A stretch of DNA of 64,000 nt, taken from NCBI GenBank assembly GCA_017163975.1, contig JAFFSR010000084.1, positions 645,501 through 709,500 on the forward strand, written 5' to 3'. Made by a program: the position numbers and the translations under genes. The notes under the pieces were generated by a model, which saw only the letters and a program-made list of their open reading frames with translations, made no database searches and was not told the DNA's origin. Shown piece by piece: positions 23,714 to 35,313 of this stretch. The stretch is from Anastatus disparis (lineage: Eukaryota; Arthropoda; Insecta; Hymenoptera; Eupelmidae). Every line of letters begins with the position of its first letter. The stretch's first letter is position 1.

Positions 23714-24063
23714 TCTGGGATTCAAAGTAATATGCTGTCTGTTATGGTCATAAGCAAAATAATAGTAATTTTTAAAGCACTTAGTCTGCATCCAAATGCA
23801 TCTGAAAATACATTTCGATGTATAAAAAACTATTTTTCGCCTACACAGTCACTGTTTTTTGCAGTCAAGTCCCCAAATATAGTGAAAAATGCAATAAAAA
23901 TCGTTTTTTTCAACTTTTGAGTGTGACGCACCTTGAAATTCATAATTCTGATTTCGTTATTCGAAAGAGCGGGAAAAAATACAAAAAAAATAGTTTAAAA
24001 GTTTAGCCAAGTAAGTTTACGAAATAGATCCCGAATAATGAAACATAAAACGAGATCGCAAAA
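23714..24063. repeat. Right inverted arm of the 17-kb transposon
   Basis: Inverse of 6887-7232. It ends ATAAAACGAGATCGCAA at 24063. Confidence 0.85.
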
Positions 24064-24420
24064 ATTCATTTTTTAACAAGAGAGTTTGAAAAAAATTAGG
24101 AATGTTCGGAGTCATTAAAAACTCCCGCATGCAAATTTTCAAATCGTTTTAAGCAATATTGCGTCAGAAATAAAAAAAAATCTAAATATCACGTTTTTGA
24201 GGTTATATAGTGAAAAGAGGGGTCTAGAGGTCTAAAAATTTGGCTAAGTAGGTTTTTTAAATGACCTTTCAAGTGGAAAAGCTTGTTTACCAAAACCGCT
24301 GTGGACAATTTTCACATGCTTATCCCCCTAGAGCCTTTCTATACAAAATAGGAAAAATAATATATTACATTTAATTACGAATGAAAGGATATCTTCAGAT
24401 AAATTCAAGATAAATAATTT
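24064..24420. other. Unassigned AT-rich segment beside the right arm
   Basis: No gene. It contains words (GGCTAAGTAGG) resembling an inverted part of the arm, so it may be additional terminal sequence of the transposon lost from the left side. Confidence 0.4.
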
Positions 24421-24429
24421 AAACACAAA

Positions 24430-24728
24430 CATATTAAAATAAATAATGATATAAAAGATAATAAAATTAAAATAATAAACTATAAAAAGAGGAAAATTTT
24501 TATGTGTTTAAATATAAAAAAATCATTAATAATACTAAGAGAAAAATTAATAAATAATTTAAGTACATTCAAAAATCTATTAATTAAAAATAATTGTACT
24601 ATATTTAGTATATCAAAGAATAATAAAATCTTAAATATAGGTTGGAATGAAATCGAAGAAACATTATATTATACTTTTAAACATATAAGTATAAAAGTTA
24701 TAATTTGTTTAAATAATACAGAATATGT
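24430..24728 (+). pseudogene. Gypsy-B pol segment 3: RNase H-integrase linker
   Basis: A continuous lysine/asparagine-rich frame (MCLNIKKSLIILREKLINN...; TLYYTFKHISIKVIICLN) with the same extreme codon bias as the other Gypsy-B segments. Domain identity is inferred from position: integrase of the same element resumes after the solo LTR. Cut at ATGT (24725-24728). Confidence 0.55.
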
Positions 24729-25749
24729 TGTAACGTTTGGCCTTTTTGCCTCAGCTAGATCTCCATGTCGTAGGCGTCAGACTTTCAGAGGGCGCTGTAG
24801 ATAGTTGATTCTCGGAGGCCAAAGTTCAAACTTACATACTAAGCTAAGCTAACCTTATTTTATTCAATTAAGAAATTAATAAAATCAATAATGAGAAAAA
24901 TTATAATAAAGAAATCAAATAAAAGAACTTAATTGTAATTGAATGTTAAAAAAATGAAATTTAAACTGTATTAATTAAAAAAGTTAAATATAAATAAGTT
25001 ATACAAAGCTAACCTATTCTTACGTACCAAGTGACAATGTTATGAGAGGAAGCAGGATGGGCACTGCGGACTGGTGATTAAGTTCAAACACGATAATTTG
25101 GTTTAAACTTAAACTATTTCTTTTTTTGCATTCATTAATAAGAAAAAAGAATAATAACAAAAATAATTACATTGCTGATTAAATAATAATAAGTAACAAA
25201 AATTAGATTCTATGTAGTTATTTAAAGTAATGTTTCGTACGTTGAAATCAAGAAAGAAAATAATTTTTAATTATCTTCTTGACCGCTAAATGGCGTGAGT
25301 TCGTACTTATCGGCTGTAACAAAATAATACAAAAGAAAAATACAACGGTTAATAATTATGTAATAATATAAATTCGGTGGGTAAGTTCGCGACCTACTTT
25401 ATCGACGGTAGTTAATACGGAGTTCGGGCGCGGTCGGTATCGGAGCCAGGTAAAGTAAATACAGAAAAACTAGCAAGGTGACCCTCTAAACCATGAGTGG
25501 AGAAGAGGGGGAGATTTGTGTCCAGAAACCAACGAAGGAGTCTACCCCGACCGAAGACGGTGGAGGTAGGAACTACGAGTCAGTGTCAAGCAATCCTACC
25601 CCTACACAGTGATAGAGGACAGAGTCTGAATGCTGGCTCGGCGGCTCGCTTTATATATGCTACGGAGCTCGCTATTCCCATTGCGGGAGTAGCGTTACGT
25701 AGCGGCTGAGCGCAAGTATTAAGTCTAGCGCGATTTTTAAATCGTCACA
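24729..25749 (-). mobile_element. Solo LTR (1,021 bp) with ATGT target duplication
   Basis: Plus-strand TGTAAC...GTCACA flanked by ATGT at 24725-24728 and 25750-25753. In minus sense it starts TGTGACG, carries TATATAAAG near plus 25650-25660 and ends GTTACA, resembling Gypsy-1 LTR termini but not its body. No internal element sequence remains, so it is the product of LTR-LTR recombination. It is more GC-rich than the Gypsy-B sequence around it. Confidence 0.85.
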
Positions 25750-25753
25750 ATGT

Positions 25754-26815
25754 AGAAAATAAAAAAAAAATTAAATTTTTGATTTATATCATTCTTTGAG
25801 TTAAGGGAGTCATTCGAATGTTAAGAGGACCTATAATCAAATTAAAAATAAATATTTTTGTGAAAATCTTAAAAGCGATGGACAAAATCGTATTAATAAC
25901 TGTGAAACATGTCAGAGAAATAAATTAAAAAGAAATAAAACAAAACAACCTATAATAATAAGAGGTACCCCAGAAAAAAAATTTGATAAAGTCTCATTAG
26001 ATATTGTAAGACCTCTAAATATAACTAAAAATAATAATAAATATATATTAACTATTCAAGATCATTTATCAAAATTTTTAATAGCTGTCGCGCTGAAAGA
26101 TCAAACAGCAGAGACTATAGCTGATGCATTTGTACAAAAATTCATTTGAATTTGCAGTTCACCAAAACTAGTACTTACAGATAAGGGTGCAAATTTAACA
26201 GGCAAATAATAAGAGCTATTTAGAAAAGGTTTGAATTTTAAAAAATCGATACTACTGCCTTTCATCCACAATCTAATGGTTTATTAGAAAGGGCTCACCA
26301 TTCTCTATGTAAATATTTAAGAAATTTTGCTGATTAAAATTAGAATGGGATAATTGACTTGAACTTGTACAATTTAACTATAATTTTAGTGTTCATTTAA
26401 GTCATAAATTTACACCGCATGAACTAGTTTTCGCCTACCAAGCTAGATTATCATCTAGCGAACTTTTGAAATCATTAGAAAAATTACAAACCTTTAATGA
26501 TTAAATAGAAAAATTATTAATAAATATGAAAGATATTGCAAAAATAGCCCGTGAAAATTTAGTACTATCAAAAGAAAAATCTAAATTATATCACGATAGA
26601 TTCATAAATCTTGTAGAATTTAAAATAGGAGATGAAGTATGGCTTATAAAAGAGTCTAAAATCAAGTGAATTAGAAAAAAATCAAAACCTGGGACCTTTT
26701 GAAGTATTAAAAGTCCACGAAAATAGCAACATCTCTATAAATTTTAATGGTGGCTCAAAGTTAGTTCATGCAAATAAATTAATTCTACATGAACAAAAAA
26801 ATTAATATTATCTTA
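25754..26815 (+). pseudogene. Gypsy-B pol segment 4: integrase
   Basis: Visible blocks in order: zinc-finger end INNCETCQRNK, first Asp in SLDIVRPLN, VLTDKGANLTG with the second Asp, FHPQSNGLLERAH with the catalytic Glu, and a C-terminal part ending near KLVHANKLILHEQKN. Multiple in-frame stops and frame changes. Catalytic Asp/Asp/Glu are readable even though the gene is long dead. Confidence 0.85.
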
Positions 26816-26821
26816 TGTTTC

Positions 26822-27790
26822 AGAAAGGAAAAAACGCTGCCAAGTGCTTTGGCACAATGCTTTCTCATAGAGCTCATTGAGTCAAAGCAATTTGATTTTA
26901 TTCTTCTAAATGTGATTCCAATCTAAAAAACATAATTTCTATTCAAGAAAAATTAGTAAGTGTGAGAGAGTGATTAGAAAATGGGAAGAGAGAGTCAGGG
27001 AGTTGATAGAAATAGGGTAAAATAAGGATCAATCTTAGATAGAAAGACAGACAGGAAGTGAGGACGTAAGAATAGAGTTAGTAGAAGTTTTTTTTAAAAG
27101 CTTGTTTCATAAAGACAGTAGCAAACAACTTGTATACAAATTTTAGAGCAAATCTATCAAGTAGTTTACGTAAAATAGATGAATTTATAAAAAATTTTTT
27201 AAATTAAAACTATGCAAACAATTGATTTTTAAAAGTCATTCTTCTTTGGACAGATGCAAATGATTCTCATACAAATTTGAAAGAACATTCATCAAGTAAT
27301 TTACTAAAAATAAAGGAAAAAAATGAAAAATCTCAAATTTTATTTTAAATTATTATAATACCTCTATAAAAAAAATACACTATAAAAACCAATTTTTAAT
27401 AGCTTCGTGCCTACTTACACAAAATAGGAGATAGTATGCAAAATTTGAAACAAATCCATCGAGTAGTTTTCAAGATTTCGTTGGCTAAATAAATACCGTT
27501 TTCTTTTCGAAATTTCTTTTTTTAAATTTTCAAAATGCTCGAAAATTAAAACTACGCTAGGAAGATCAATTTTTGAAAATTTCCATTCTTTTGTCAGTCG
27601 CAAATAATTATCTGTGAATTTTAGAACAAATCTATCGAGTACTTTACGTAAAATACAAAAAAAAATGAAAAATCGAAATTTTTTAAAAATTTTTAAAATG
27701 ACTTAAAAAAAATCCGCTAAGCTAGACAAAAAAATAAATTGTATGCAAATCTATCGAGTAGTTTTCGAGATATGATTGGCGTCCTGAATT

Positions 27791-27856
<66 letters not shown>

Positions 27857-28475
27857 CACATACACATACACATACACATACGTATACACACATCCACACG
27901 CACACACACACACGCACACACACATACTCATACACACATACACATACACATATACATGCACACATCCACATAAACACACACATACACACATACACATACA
28001 CACATCCACATAAACACACACACATACACACATACAAATACACATACACACATCCACATAAACACACACACATACACACATACACATACACACATACACA
28101 TACACACATACACATACACACATACACATACACACATACATATACCCACATACATATACGCACATACACATACACACATACATATACCCACATACATATA
28201 CACTCATACACATACACACATGCGCATACACACATACACATACACACATGAACATACAGACATACTTATACACACATACACATACATGCATACAAATACA
28301 GACACACACACACACATACACACACACACACACACACACAGACATACAGATACATTTACTGGAAACCACTTTTTTCGACTCTCTGAGTTCAAATATGTAC
28401 AAATTAATGAGAAAATAGAAAAAAAATTTTTTATCGCTACAAAGCTTTCTCTATTAGAAAGAAAAAAAAGAGAGA
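26822..28475 (-). repeat. Satellite-like element, copy 1 (with giant CA microsatellite)
   Basis: Inverse of the element at 35150-36990. The ends share GCTTTCTCATAGAG/CTCTATGAGAAAGC words. The interior holds about five diverged monomers of ~160 bp (recurring words CTATCGAGTA, TTTACGTAAAATA). It is inserted between the integrase and env-like remnants of Gypsy-B. No coding sequence: all ORFs here are low complexity. Confidence 0.75.
27791..28350. repeat. ~560-bp CA/TACACA microsatellite
   Basis: (CA)n at the left, then degenerate ACACATACAC arrays. It occupies the same place as a ~55-bp (TG)n run in the inverted copy at 35.27 kb, so it expanded about tenfold in this copy (or shrank in the other). 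The several long ORFs crossing it are translation artefacts of the repeat. Confidence 0.95.
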
Positions 28476-29782
28476 AAAATTGCTGTTCATTTTATTTATT
28501 TTATCATCTATTGTTAGCGAAAATTTCGCAATTATTGAATTTAATTGCGAATCTACGAACCCAATCATTTCTGCAAATTCACTATTAGACACAGGAGAAT
28601 GTGATTTTTAACAAGAAAATATTACAATGACTAATTCTACAATAGAATTATTACAAATAGCGGAATTCAAACAAAATTTAAGCTATACAATGTAAAATAG
28701 AAATTTGAAGAACGGTTTTCCATTGTGGAATGTTCAGCCACCTAGGATTCACTGCTTGTGCCTTCCAAGAATATCTGTATGAAATTAGCCATGAAAAACA
28801 CAAATTTATTCACGACATAGGAATAATTGAATTCGACAGTATTCATACAATAGCTGATCTGAAAATAAATTCTACAAAATTAATAGAAATAGATCTCACA
28901 GGCTCAGTAAAAGATAAAACATGCACAGGAGCATCATACGCAGACAACTTCGGATCCTGGGACAATGTATTGGTGCAGGGACTTATAAAAGTAACATTAT
29001 TAGAAATATATGCTCAAGTAAATCTAAAAAATTATAAAATTAGATTAAATTCGGAAACAATATGTAAATTTTCGAATCAACATTGCATTGATTTATAATC
29101 AAGACATACCTTTTAGGCACACTTGCCCACACAAGAGGGTTTTAAAACAGAATATGAGACTTTATATAGAGGTCCTGCAACTATAATTAATTTACCTAAT
29201 TAAAATCCCGTATATACTGTAAACACAAAAACAATAACATTTTCTTTATTTGCTTTAAATAATGTAAAAATTTGCGATAGAATATTAAAAAACGGAACAC
29301 CCTAAACTATTTATTTTAGATATATCTTATAATAAAATATTATTTGATGATAATACGATAAGAAAAGATGTAACAAACTTAGATTTATTTACATACATAA
29401 ATTCAAAATTTGTATGTATTGAGAAACATTCTAGGGCTGATCTCACAGATTTATATTTTAACATTTTAGAAGAAAAATGTGAACTAGAAAAAAAAAATTA
29501 TACGCGAATCTCTATCTCTTGCATCCATAGCTCCTGACGAATTTGCCTTTAATATCATGCAAAAACCAGGATATTTAGCTAAACTCGTTGACAGAGAAGT
29601 ATATGTAATAAAATGTACGCCAGTAGAAGTACAGCTGTTTCATACAAATAAATATTACATACGATTGTCTGTATCAACAAAAAACAGAACATGGTTTTTA
29701 ACACCAAAAAAACATATTGTAACATCCCTTTCCTATTAACGGATTCATTAATTATTTTTATTTACTTAATAATTGATTATTT
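28476..29782 (+). pseudogene. Envelope-glycoprotein-like remnant at the Gypsy-B 3' end
   Basis: Fragmented frames downstream of integrase. The best-preserved part (28730-29098, 122 codons) has a Cys-spaced ectodomain pattern: YEISHEKHKFIH, then CTGASYADNFGSWDNVLVQG, then ICKFSNQHC. From memory this pattern occurs in envelope-like glycoproteins carried by some insect LTR elements and is unlike the F-type env at 48-50 kb. Later fragments (29557-29739) may belong to its C-terminal half. Numerous stops and frame breaks; inactive. It ends at the LTR-C insertion (29783). Family placement is tentative. Confidence 0.55.
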
Positions 29783-32072
29783 TGTGACGTGGAAAATACC
29801 ACATAACAATAAAAAAATTTTCGAAATAAAATTTTTCTTCCGTCGGCACGAACCACCAACCACTCATGGGCCCGAACGCATATGAGATTTTTTTTGTAAT
29901 AAATTTCCTTAATTTCTTTTTATTTGAACGAGATTACGAGACGACGAGTTGATTTATAGCAGACGAGCGCGGCGGCCATCACACACACATCGATAGCTAC
30001 TGTGAGTGAACATCGGTGCTGCTGTAGCAGTCAGTTAAGCGACGACATATTCACCAATACCTAGCAACGACCGCGCGTGTGCTAGAAGTCAAGGATTCAA
30101 GAAGAAAAGGTACAAGAGAGAAAAATGAGAAAGATATAGGGAGCAAGAGAGATGAGGAGATCCGCGAGCTGGCAGAGCGAATATAAAGTGCTGGCGCGTC
30201 GATCTCTCGCGCATTAAGCGAAGAGAGAGAAAGGAGATAATTAAGAAAGATGGAAAGAGAGCGTTAGAGAAGGGATCGTCACGATCTTTTTCTCTTAGCT
30301 GAGCCTCTATACCGTGCATATACGTACACGTATGTATATGTATGTGTAATATCACTATGTGTAGACGGTAGCGACCCATCTGCGCATAAAAAGACAGAAA
30401 AGAATAGAGAATAACTAGAAAATGAAGAGAATAATAGGTTAATAAAGAATAAAAATTGTTAGAACTAGTATTAGAAAAAAATCAATTAACACTTGTGTAA
30501 ATTTATAAATGTGCAAGTTAATTAAACACGTTATAGTAGAAAGTTATACGGATCTTGAGCGTATGTGTATGTAGTGAAAAGGAAATGACGTTGGACGAAT
30601 AAAAACCTGTGAAAAGAATTCAAGAGCAGTGATTGGGAGTTAAATAAATTAAATGAAGACAGAAAATAACAAGAAGACAAGAAGACGTGGAGAAGAAAGA
30701 AGTAGCTTTTTAAGAAGGGGAGATTCACTGCTGGTCTTTGCGCTGAGTCGCACGCATTTACGGGCAGGACAAAACTTATTGGACCTGAGAGGATCTGCAG
30801 CTGAGTCACAGAGGTAGAGAAATAGGAAAGTCCTGGCTCTGGAGACGAGTTTGAAGCAGCAATCAGCGTCGCTGGTAGCGACCACCAAGACCCGAAAGAA
30901 GCTAGCGATCGAGTGGCCATTATCGCCAACCATATTCAACTAGTCATCTTGAGCACCATCGTCGACTGTATCGACCTTGACGGAGCTTAAAGTACATCAC
31001 TGGTGAGTGGGCTGCGCCCGATAAGGTTTTCGTTTTTTTTGTAAATCAACCGCTCTCATCAGTTGATTTTCGAGTCAGTGATGTGGTTTTTCTTTTGTTT
31101 GTGCGCGAGATTCGACTATATAATTGAAGTGACTAACGTAAAAGCGTGATAGAAATTGAAAAGTTTGTAAAAGTTGATTGAACGCGACCGAAAATAACTA
31201 AATAAAAATTCATTAAAAATTGTTAAGCAAAAAAAAATAAAATTAAAATTTTTAATGGTTGTATTTGACTTGAATTAGACCGTAAGTGCCGGAGTGTGTG
31301 TGTCACGTGGCCACGTATTACCTGAAGAGAATCTTGATCGGTTGAGCGTGTTTATTCACCGGTTGAGTGAATAATAATTAAATTAAAATATAAAATATAT
31401 ATCAATAAGCTAATTTCTTTATTTTATAAGTAACCGTGGATTGGATAATAAATGAAATCTGTTCCTTTGGTAAAACGTGGGTGCGTATTGAGCGCCGAGA
31501 GTTAGAGAGAGAGAGAGGCGAAGCGAGCCTAACGGCTAAACGATTTACGCCATTAAATTCTTACGTAATCAACTCAAATTTCTTGATTCAATTAAATTAA
31601 ACATTTTTTTTAAGCGACGAGGAGATAAAGACATTGATTAAAATTAAAATCTTTTGCATAGACTAAATTTAAATTTAAAAGTGTAATTAAAAGAATAAAG
31701 TAATCTAAAATTTTGTGTTTATGGGATATGAGAGAGCGCGAATGGGTAGAAAAATAAGCAAAGTTTATTAAGACCGAATATGAACTAAATTATTTTCTTT
31801 AATATAAAATGAAGTAAATTCAAATAAAAGTTTTTTTTGGGTGTGATCCCCCCTCCCATTTCAGGCAAGAATTCTGCACGAATAGAGCCACCTCCCGATC
31901 CAAAGCAACCTAAGATTCGTGCTTACTGCTAGCTATTTGGTGGTGTATCTGGCGCCCTTTACACAAATAAATTATTTTTGATACACCGACTTTGCCTGTG
32001 AGAATCGGCTCACGAGTAGATTTAATATCTTTGTTTAAATTAACGATTATTAGATTTATTAAAATTCTCACA
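29783..32072 (+). repeat. LTR-C 5' LTR (about 2.3 kb)
   Basis: Starts TGTGACGTGGAAAATACC, ends TTCTCACA. The first ~610 bp repeat directly at 40428-41012. TATAAAG at 30182-30188 is the promoter candidate; the other copy reads ATCTAAAG there. The part 31.09-31.42 kb also occurs inverted at 1625-1952. ORFs inside are not conserved with the other copy. Confidence 0.75.
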
Positions 32073-32079
32073 TCGCAAA

Positions 32080-32097
32080 TGGCACCAGCAACGTGGA
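32080..32097 (+). promoter_or_regulatory. LTR-C primer binding site candidate
   Basis: TGGCACCAGCAACGTGGA, seven bases after the LTR end. It resembles a degraded tRNA-Lys-type site (TGGCGCCCAACGTGGG). Confidence 0.5.
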
Positions 32098-32790
32098 GCT
32101 TGGATCGGGAAAATTCTGAGTAGAATTTTCTTGCTAGAAGTGGTGAGCAGAGTGAAAAAGGAGAGAAAAAATTTTAACTTGAAATTTGACCGAAGTATAA
32201 CTTTGTGTGATCAGTGATTGATCAAATTTAAATTTGAATTTGATCCAGGGTTTAAGAGAAAGTAAAAATTTCCTGTGACGACGGTAAATTGAATTTAAAA
32301 ATTAAAATAAAATTTGTCTCATAGATTGACGCAATTCAAGTGCGAATTCGTAAAAAGAGTAAAAAAAATAACTTCTCATCTCCTTTTTCACCGGTTGAGC
32401 GTAGAGAGTAGAAAATAAAAACCACTTCACATAACCTGAAAGATATATATAAAGCGAGAGCGAGAGTGTGATATTGCTCCCAGAAAATGCGTAACTGAGA
32501 TTATTTGAATTTTACCCTATATATTTATTAGTAGTATATATAAAAATTTTCCCCAATCTTATCCCTTATCCTTTTCCATTTGCAACTGCAAACAATAAAA
32601 TTTTTCTCAATGCGAAATTTCCGATTATTAAATCATAAATGTGTAAATTAAAAACACTGACCTTCCTTGTTGTAACCAGTGTGCTCCGGCATTAGAAAAA
32701 AAAATAATAACCCGACATATGTAAAATGTTTATTATAATTCCCCGTCGATATATTTATTTCTATTTTACCTCGAGAAGAAAACTCCGAAG
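32098..32790 (+). other. LTR-C leader
   Basis: About 0.7 kb, AT-rich, no supported ORF. Confidence 0.6.
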
Positions 32791-34502
32791 ATGGAACAAC
32801 AAACATATAGCTCAAGAGTTCGATGTAGGACAAACCCTTTATCTTATTATAATCCAGCCTTAGTAGAACAAGTTAAGTCTATGGAACAATGGGAAGTAGT
32901 AAAGCTATTGGATGAAAGGGGATATAGCACCATAGGAATGTTACCCGTTTTACGGAGTAGGTTGATCAAAGCCAGCACCAGAGAAAGAGAACCGTCGGAG
33001 AAAATAGCATGAAATCCAGCAGTCGATGACAGACAGAGCCACATTTCGGCAACAATGGCTGCCTTATTAAGAGCTCCATCGAAGGATGAAGAAATCTTAG
33101 AAGTAACTCTAAGCACTAATCAGGTGAATAAACTGACCCAAACAAGTACGCAAGTACCGAGGAAGACCGGCTTGAGTAGGAATGGACAGGGAGCGTCCAC
33201 ATCTGCAACAGGATCGAGTGCACCGCCTGTAATGACGACTACGGTGCAAACTCCAGTTAGTGTGACAGTAGTGAAGACCACCACTTCCACGACACCTACT
33301 ACTGCCATAGCTGGTTCTTTTGGAGCTACGTCACTTGAAACGGTAACTAGTGCCAGAGCGACTATGTCAGCTACAGAAGTTGCCAGGACGTATATGGCTA
33401 TGTCCAGTCAAGCACCATTAGGCTACTTTCACAATGTAACCTCTCTACTGCAAGACTTCCTAGCGTGGAGCAGTAGGAATTAATCGATTCCTCCACGGAT
33501 CAATGAACCAATGGCTAATTGGAGACCAGAAACATATGTAGCTACATCTGCCTTTTACAATCTAGCATCAACATCTCAGAATCCTCAAAATGCCTCTCTA
33601 AAGCCAATGATACCACAAGAAGAACTTTACTCTCCAGAAGAAGAAGAACAGTTTGATAATGATAGAGATTTAGACGAAGCCTACGCCACTTTCCTAAATT
33701 TCCAAAATTTCTTTTAGCGGAGACGATTGAGAAGGACCGGAGGAATTTCTAGCCAGGCTGAGCAATTGCCGTAGAAATACCGGTATCATAGATGAAGACT
33801 TATTACCATCATTACCCTGTGTGTATACGGAAGCGACCAGCATCTGGTATCGAACCACAGAACTAGAGGTACATGACTGGAAAAGCTTCATAAAAGCCTT
33901 CAGACACCAATATGTCGGTGATGTCAAACGAATAGACCTTTTCGATGAGTTGAATAGACGAACTCAAGCCTAAGAAGAAAGTATCTCAAACTTTATCTTA
34001 TGCTTCCGGTGTATAATAGGATATTTTAAACACCCACCGTCAGTTGAGACCCAGATCGATACAGCGTATAGGAATTTACTGCCAGAATATCGTAAGTTTA
34101 TGGCAGGCAAGCGAACGGAAACATACGAAGATCTCAGGCAGGCAGTGGGAGAAGCAAAAGGATTTAGATAATAGATATCGACCCCCACTTCCCCGTGAAG
34201 AGATGATTATTCAGGATGCAGCATATGAAGCTCTGAAGAGAAAACCCAAGATTGGTAATGTTGAGGAAGTAGGAGAAATTAACGGTGAGAGTAAGAGTAA
34301 TAGAGAAGTAACTAGTAAATCCACTCGAAAGAAACGACGTCACCGTAAAAAGGAATCCGATAAACGAAGCGAATCCACTGAAACTGAACAAACACGAGAA
34401 AGCACTGACTCAACTTCGCCAGAGACCTCAAATTCTTTGACGTCGACCCCACCCCTCTGTGATGACAGCGCAGGTCACTGTACTGACTTGGCTAATAACT
34501 AG
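32791..34502 (+). pseudogene. LTR-C gag (stops and frame change)
   Basis: Three pieces in one frame (32791-33012, 33055-33483, 33511-33717). The first has a SAP-like N-terminal part (MEQWEVVKLLDERGYSTIGM), then a T/S-rich linker follows. The capsid continues in another frame from about 33715 (EGPEEFLARLSNCRRNTGI; ATSIWYRTTE; WKSFIKAFRHQYVG), the usual Gypsy capsid pattern. After a further frame change near 34165 come RYRPPLPREEM and a basic, S/T/E-rich tail ending at 34502. At least four in-frame stops. No zinc knuckle is visible. Confidence 0.8.
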
Positions 34503-35149
34503 AATAATTAAGTAAAAGCAGAAAAAAAATATTAATTCCTCAGCGAAAGAATAGAGATACCCAATTAGAAAAAAAGAGAGAGAGAGCTTTAACCCTTAGA
34601 AGACTAAAAAGAAAGAAAAAAAAAAAAATTTACAAGAGCCCATGAAGACACTTTCCTTACTCGAGTTTACAGAAAATACTCTAGAGCAGGGATTTAAGAG
34701 CCATGTAGCACCTGCGAGCGAGGAGAAGAAACCATAAACTTTTCCCTTCAATCAAGACTGAAGATCCAGAGAGTAAGTCTAGACAAGGGAGGGAGAAAGG
34801 CCCACCTGTAATAACCAAAAACGGACCCGAACCATAAGACGATGAGGGTTCAGTAGTAGTCATGAGTGACAAGAATCGGAATTCCCTGAATGTAGTACTC
34901 GGAGATCTAGTCCGACCCTAGAGCAATGGCGTTGTTGATAGGACCGAGAGTAGCCCAGAAGTTTCTCGATGGATTAATACCGGCCCTAACAGCAATCAGA
35001 AGCGTCATACGAGAATCAGCAAGATAAATCAGAATATTACCAGTAGGCTTAAAGCAGAAGGATACTTGCAAAACCCTTGCAGTTATTTATTTCCTAAAAA
35101 TTGCTAAAAATTTGAAGTAAATTCAATCCTTTTTTCCACCTTTTCCTAC
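34503..35149 (+). pseudogene. LTR-C spacer and protease scrap
   Basis: Mostly broken sequence. Around 34919-35030 a frame reads ALLIGPRVAQKFLDGLIPALTAIRSVIR, which resembles the region just after the active site in Gypsy retropepsins. The D-[ST]-G motif itself is not legible. Ends at the satellite element. Confidence 0.45.
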
Positions 35150-35266
35150 TTTTGCTTTCTCATAGAGAAAGCATTGTATCGGCAAAAAAAATTTTTTTCT
35201 ATTTTTTTATTAATTTGTACATATTTAGACTCAGGGAGTCGAAAAAAGTGGTTTCCAGAAAATGTC

Positions 35267-35313
<47 letters not shown>

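Larger units (their letters stand above)
6887..24063 (-). mobile_element. 17-kb DNA transposon (nested insertions included) with ~350-bp inverted ends
   Basis: The boundaries are two ~350-bp inverted copies (6887-7232 and 23714-24063) whose outer ends begin TTGCGA(C/T)CTCGTTTTAT. Between them lies one transposase gene on the minus strand (8875-11650). Subtracting the nested Gypsy-1 element (9.3 kb with its TSD) leaves an element of about 7.9 kb, a reasonable size for an autonomous DNA transposon. I could not find a target duplication, and 24064-24340 on the right has no counterpart on the left, so the left end may be truncated. That the inverted repeats are the transposon ends is an inference from position and from the transposase between them. 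Confidence 0.6.

Noticed and set aside
27717..28588. Several long ORFs (up to 226 codons) rich in Cys/Val/Tyr or Thr/His
   Set aside because: They are translations of the CA/TACACA microsatellite in different frames.
30089..30939. ORFs inside the LTR-C 5' LTR
   Set aside because: The corresponding frames are not kept in the second LTR copy.
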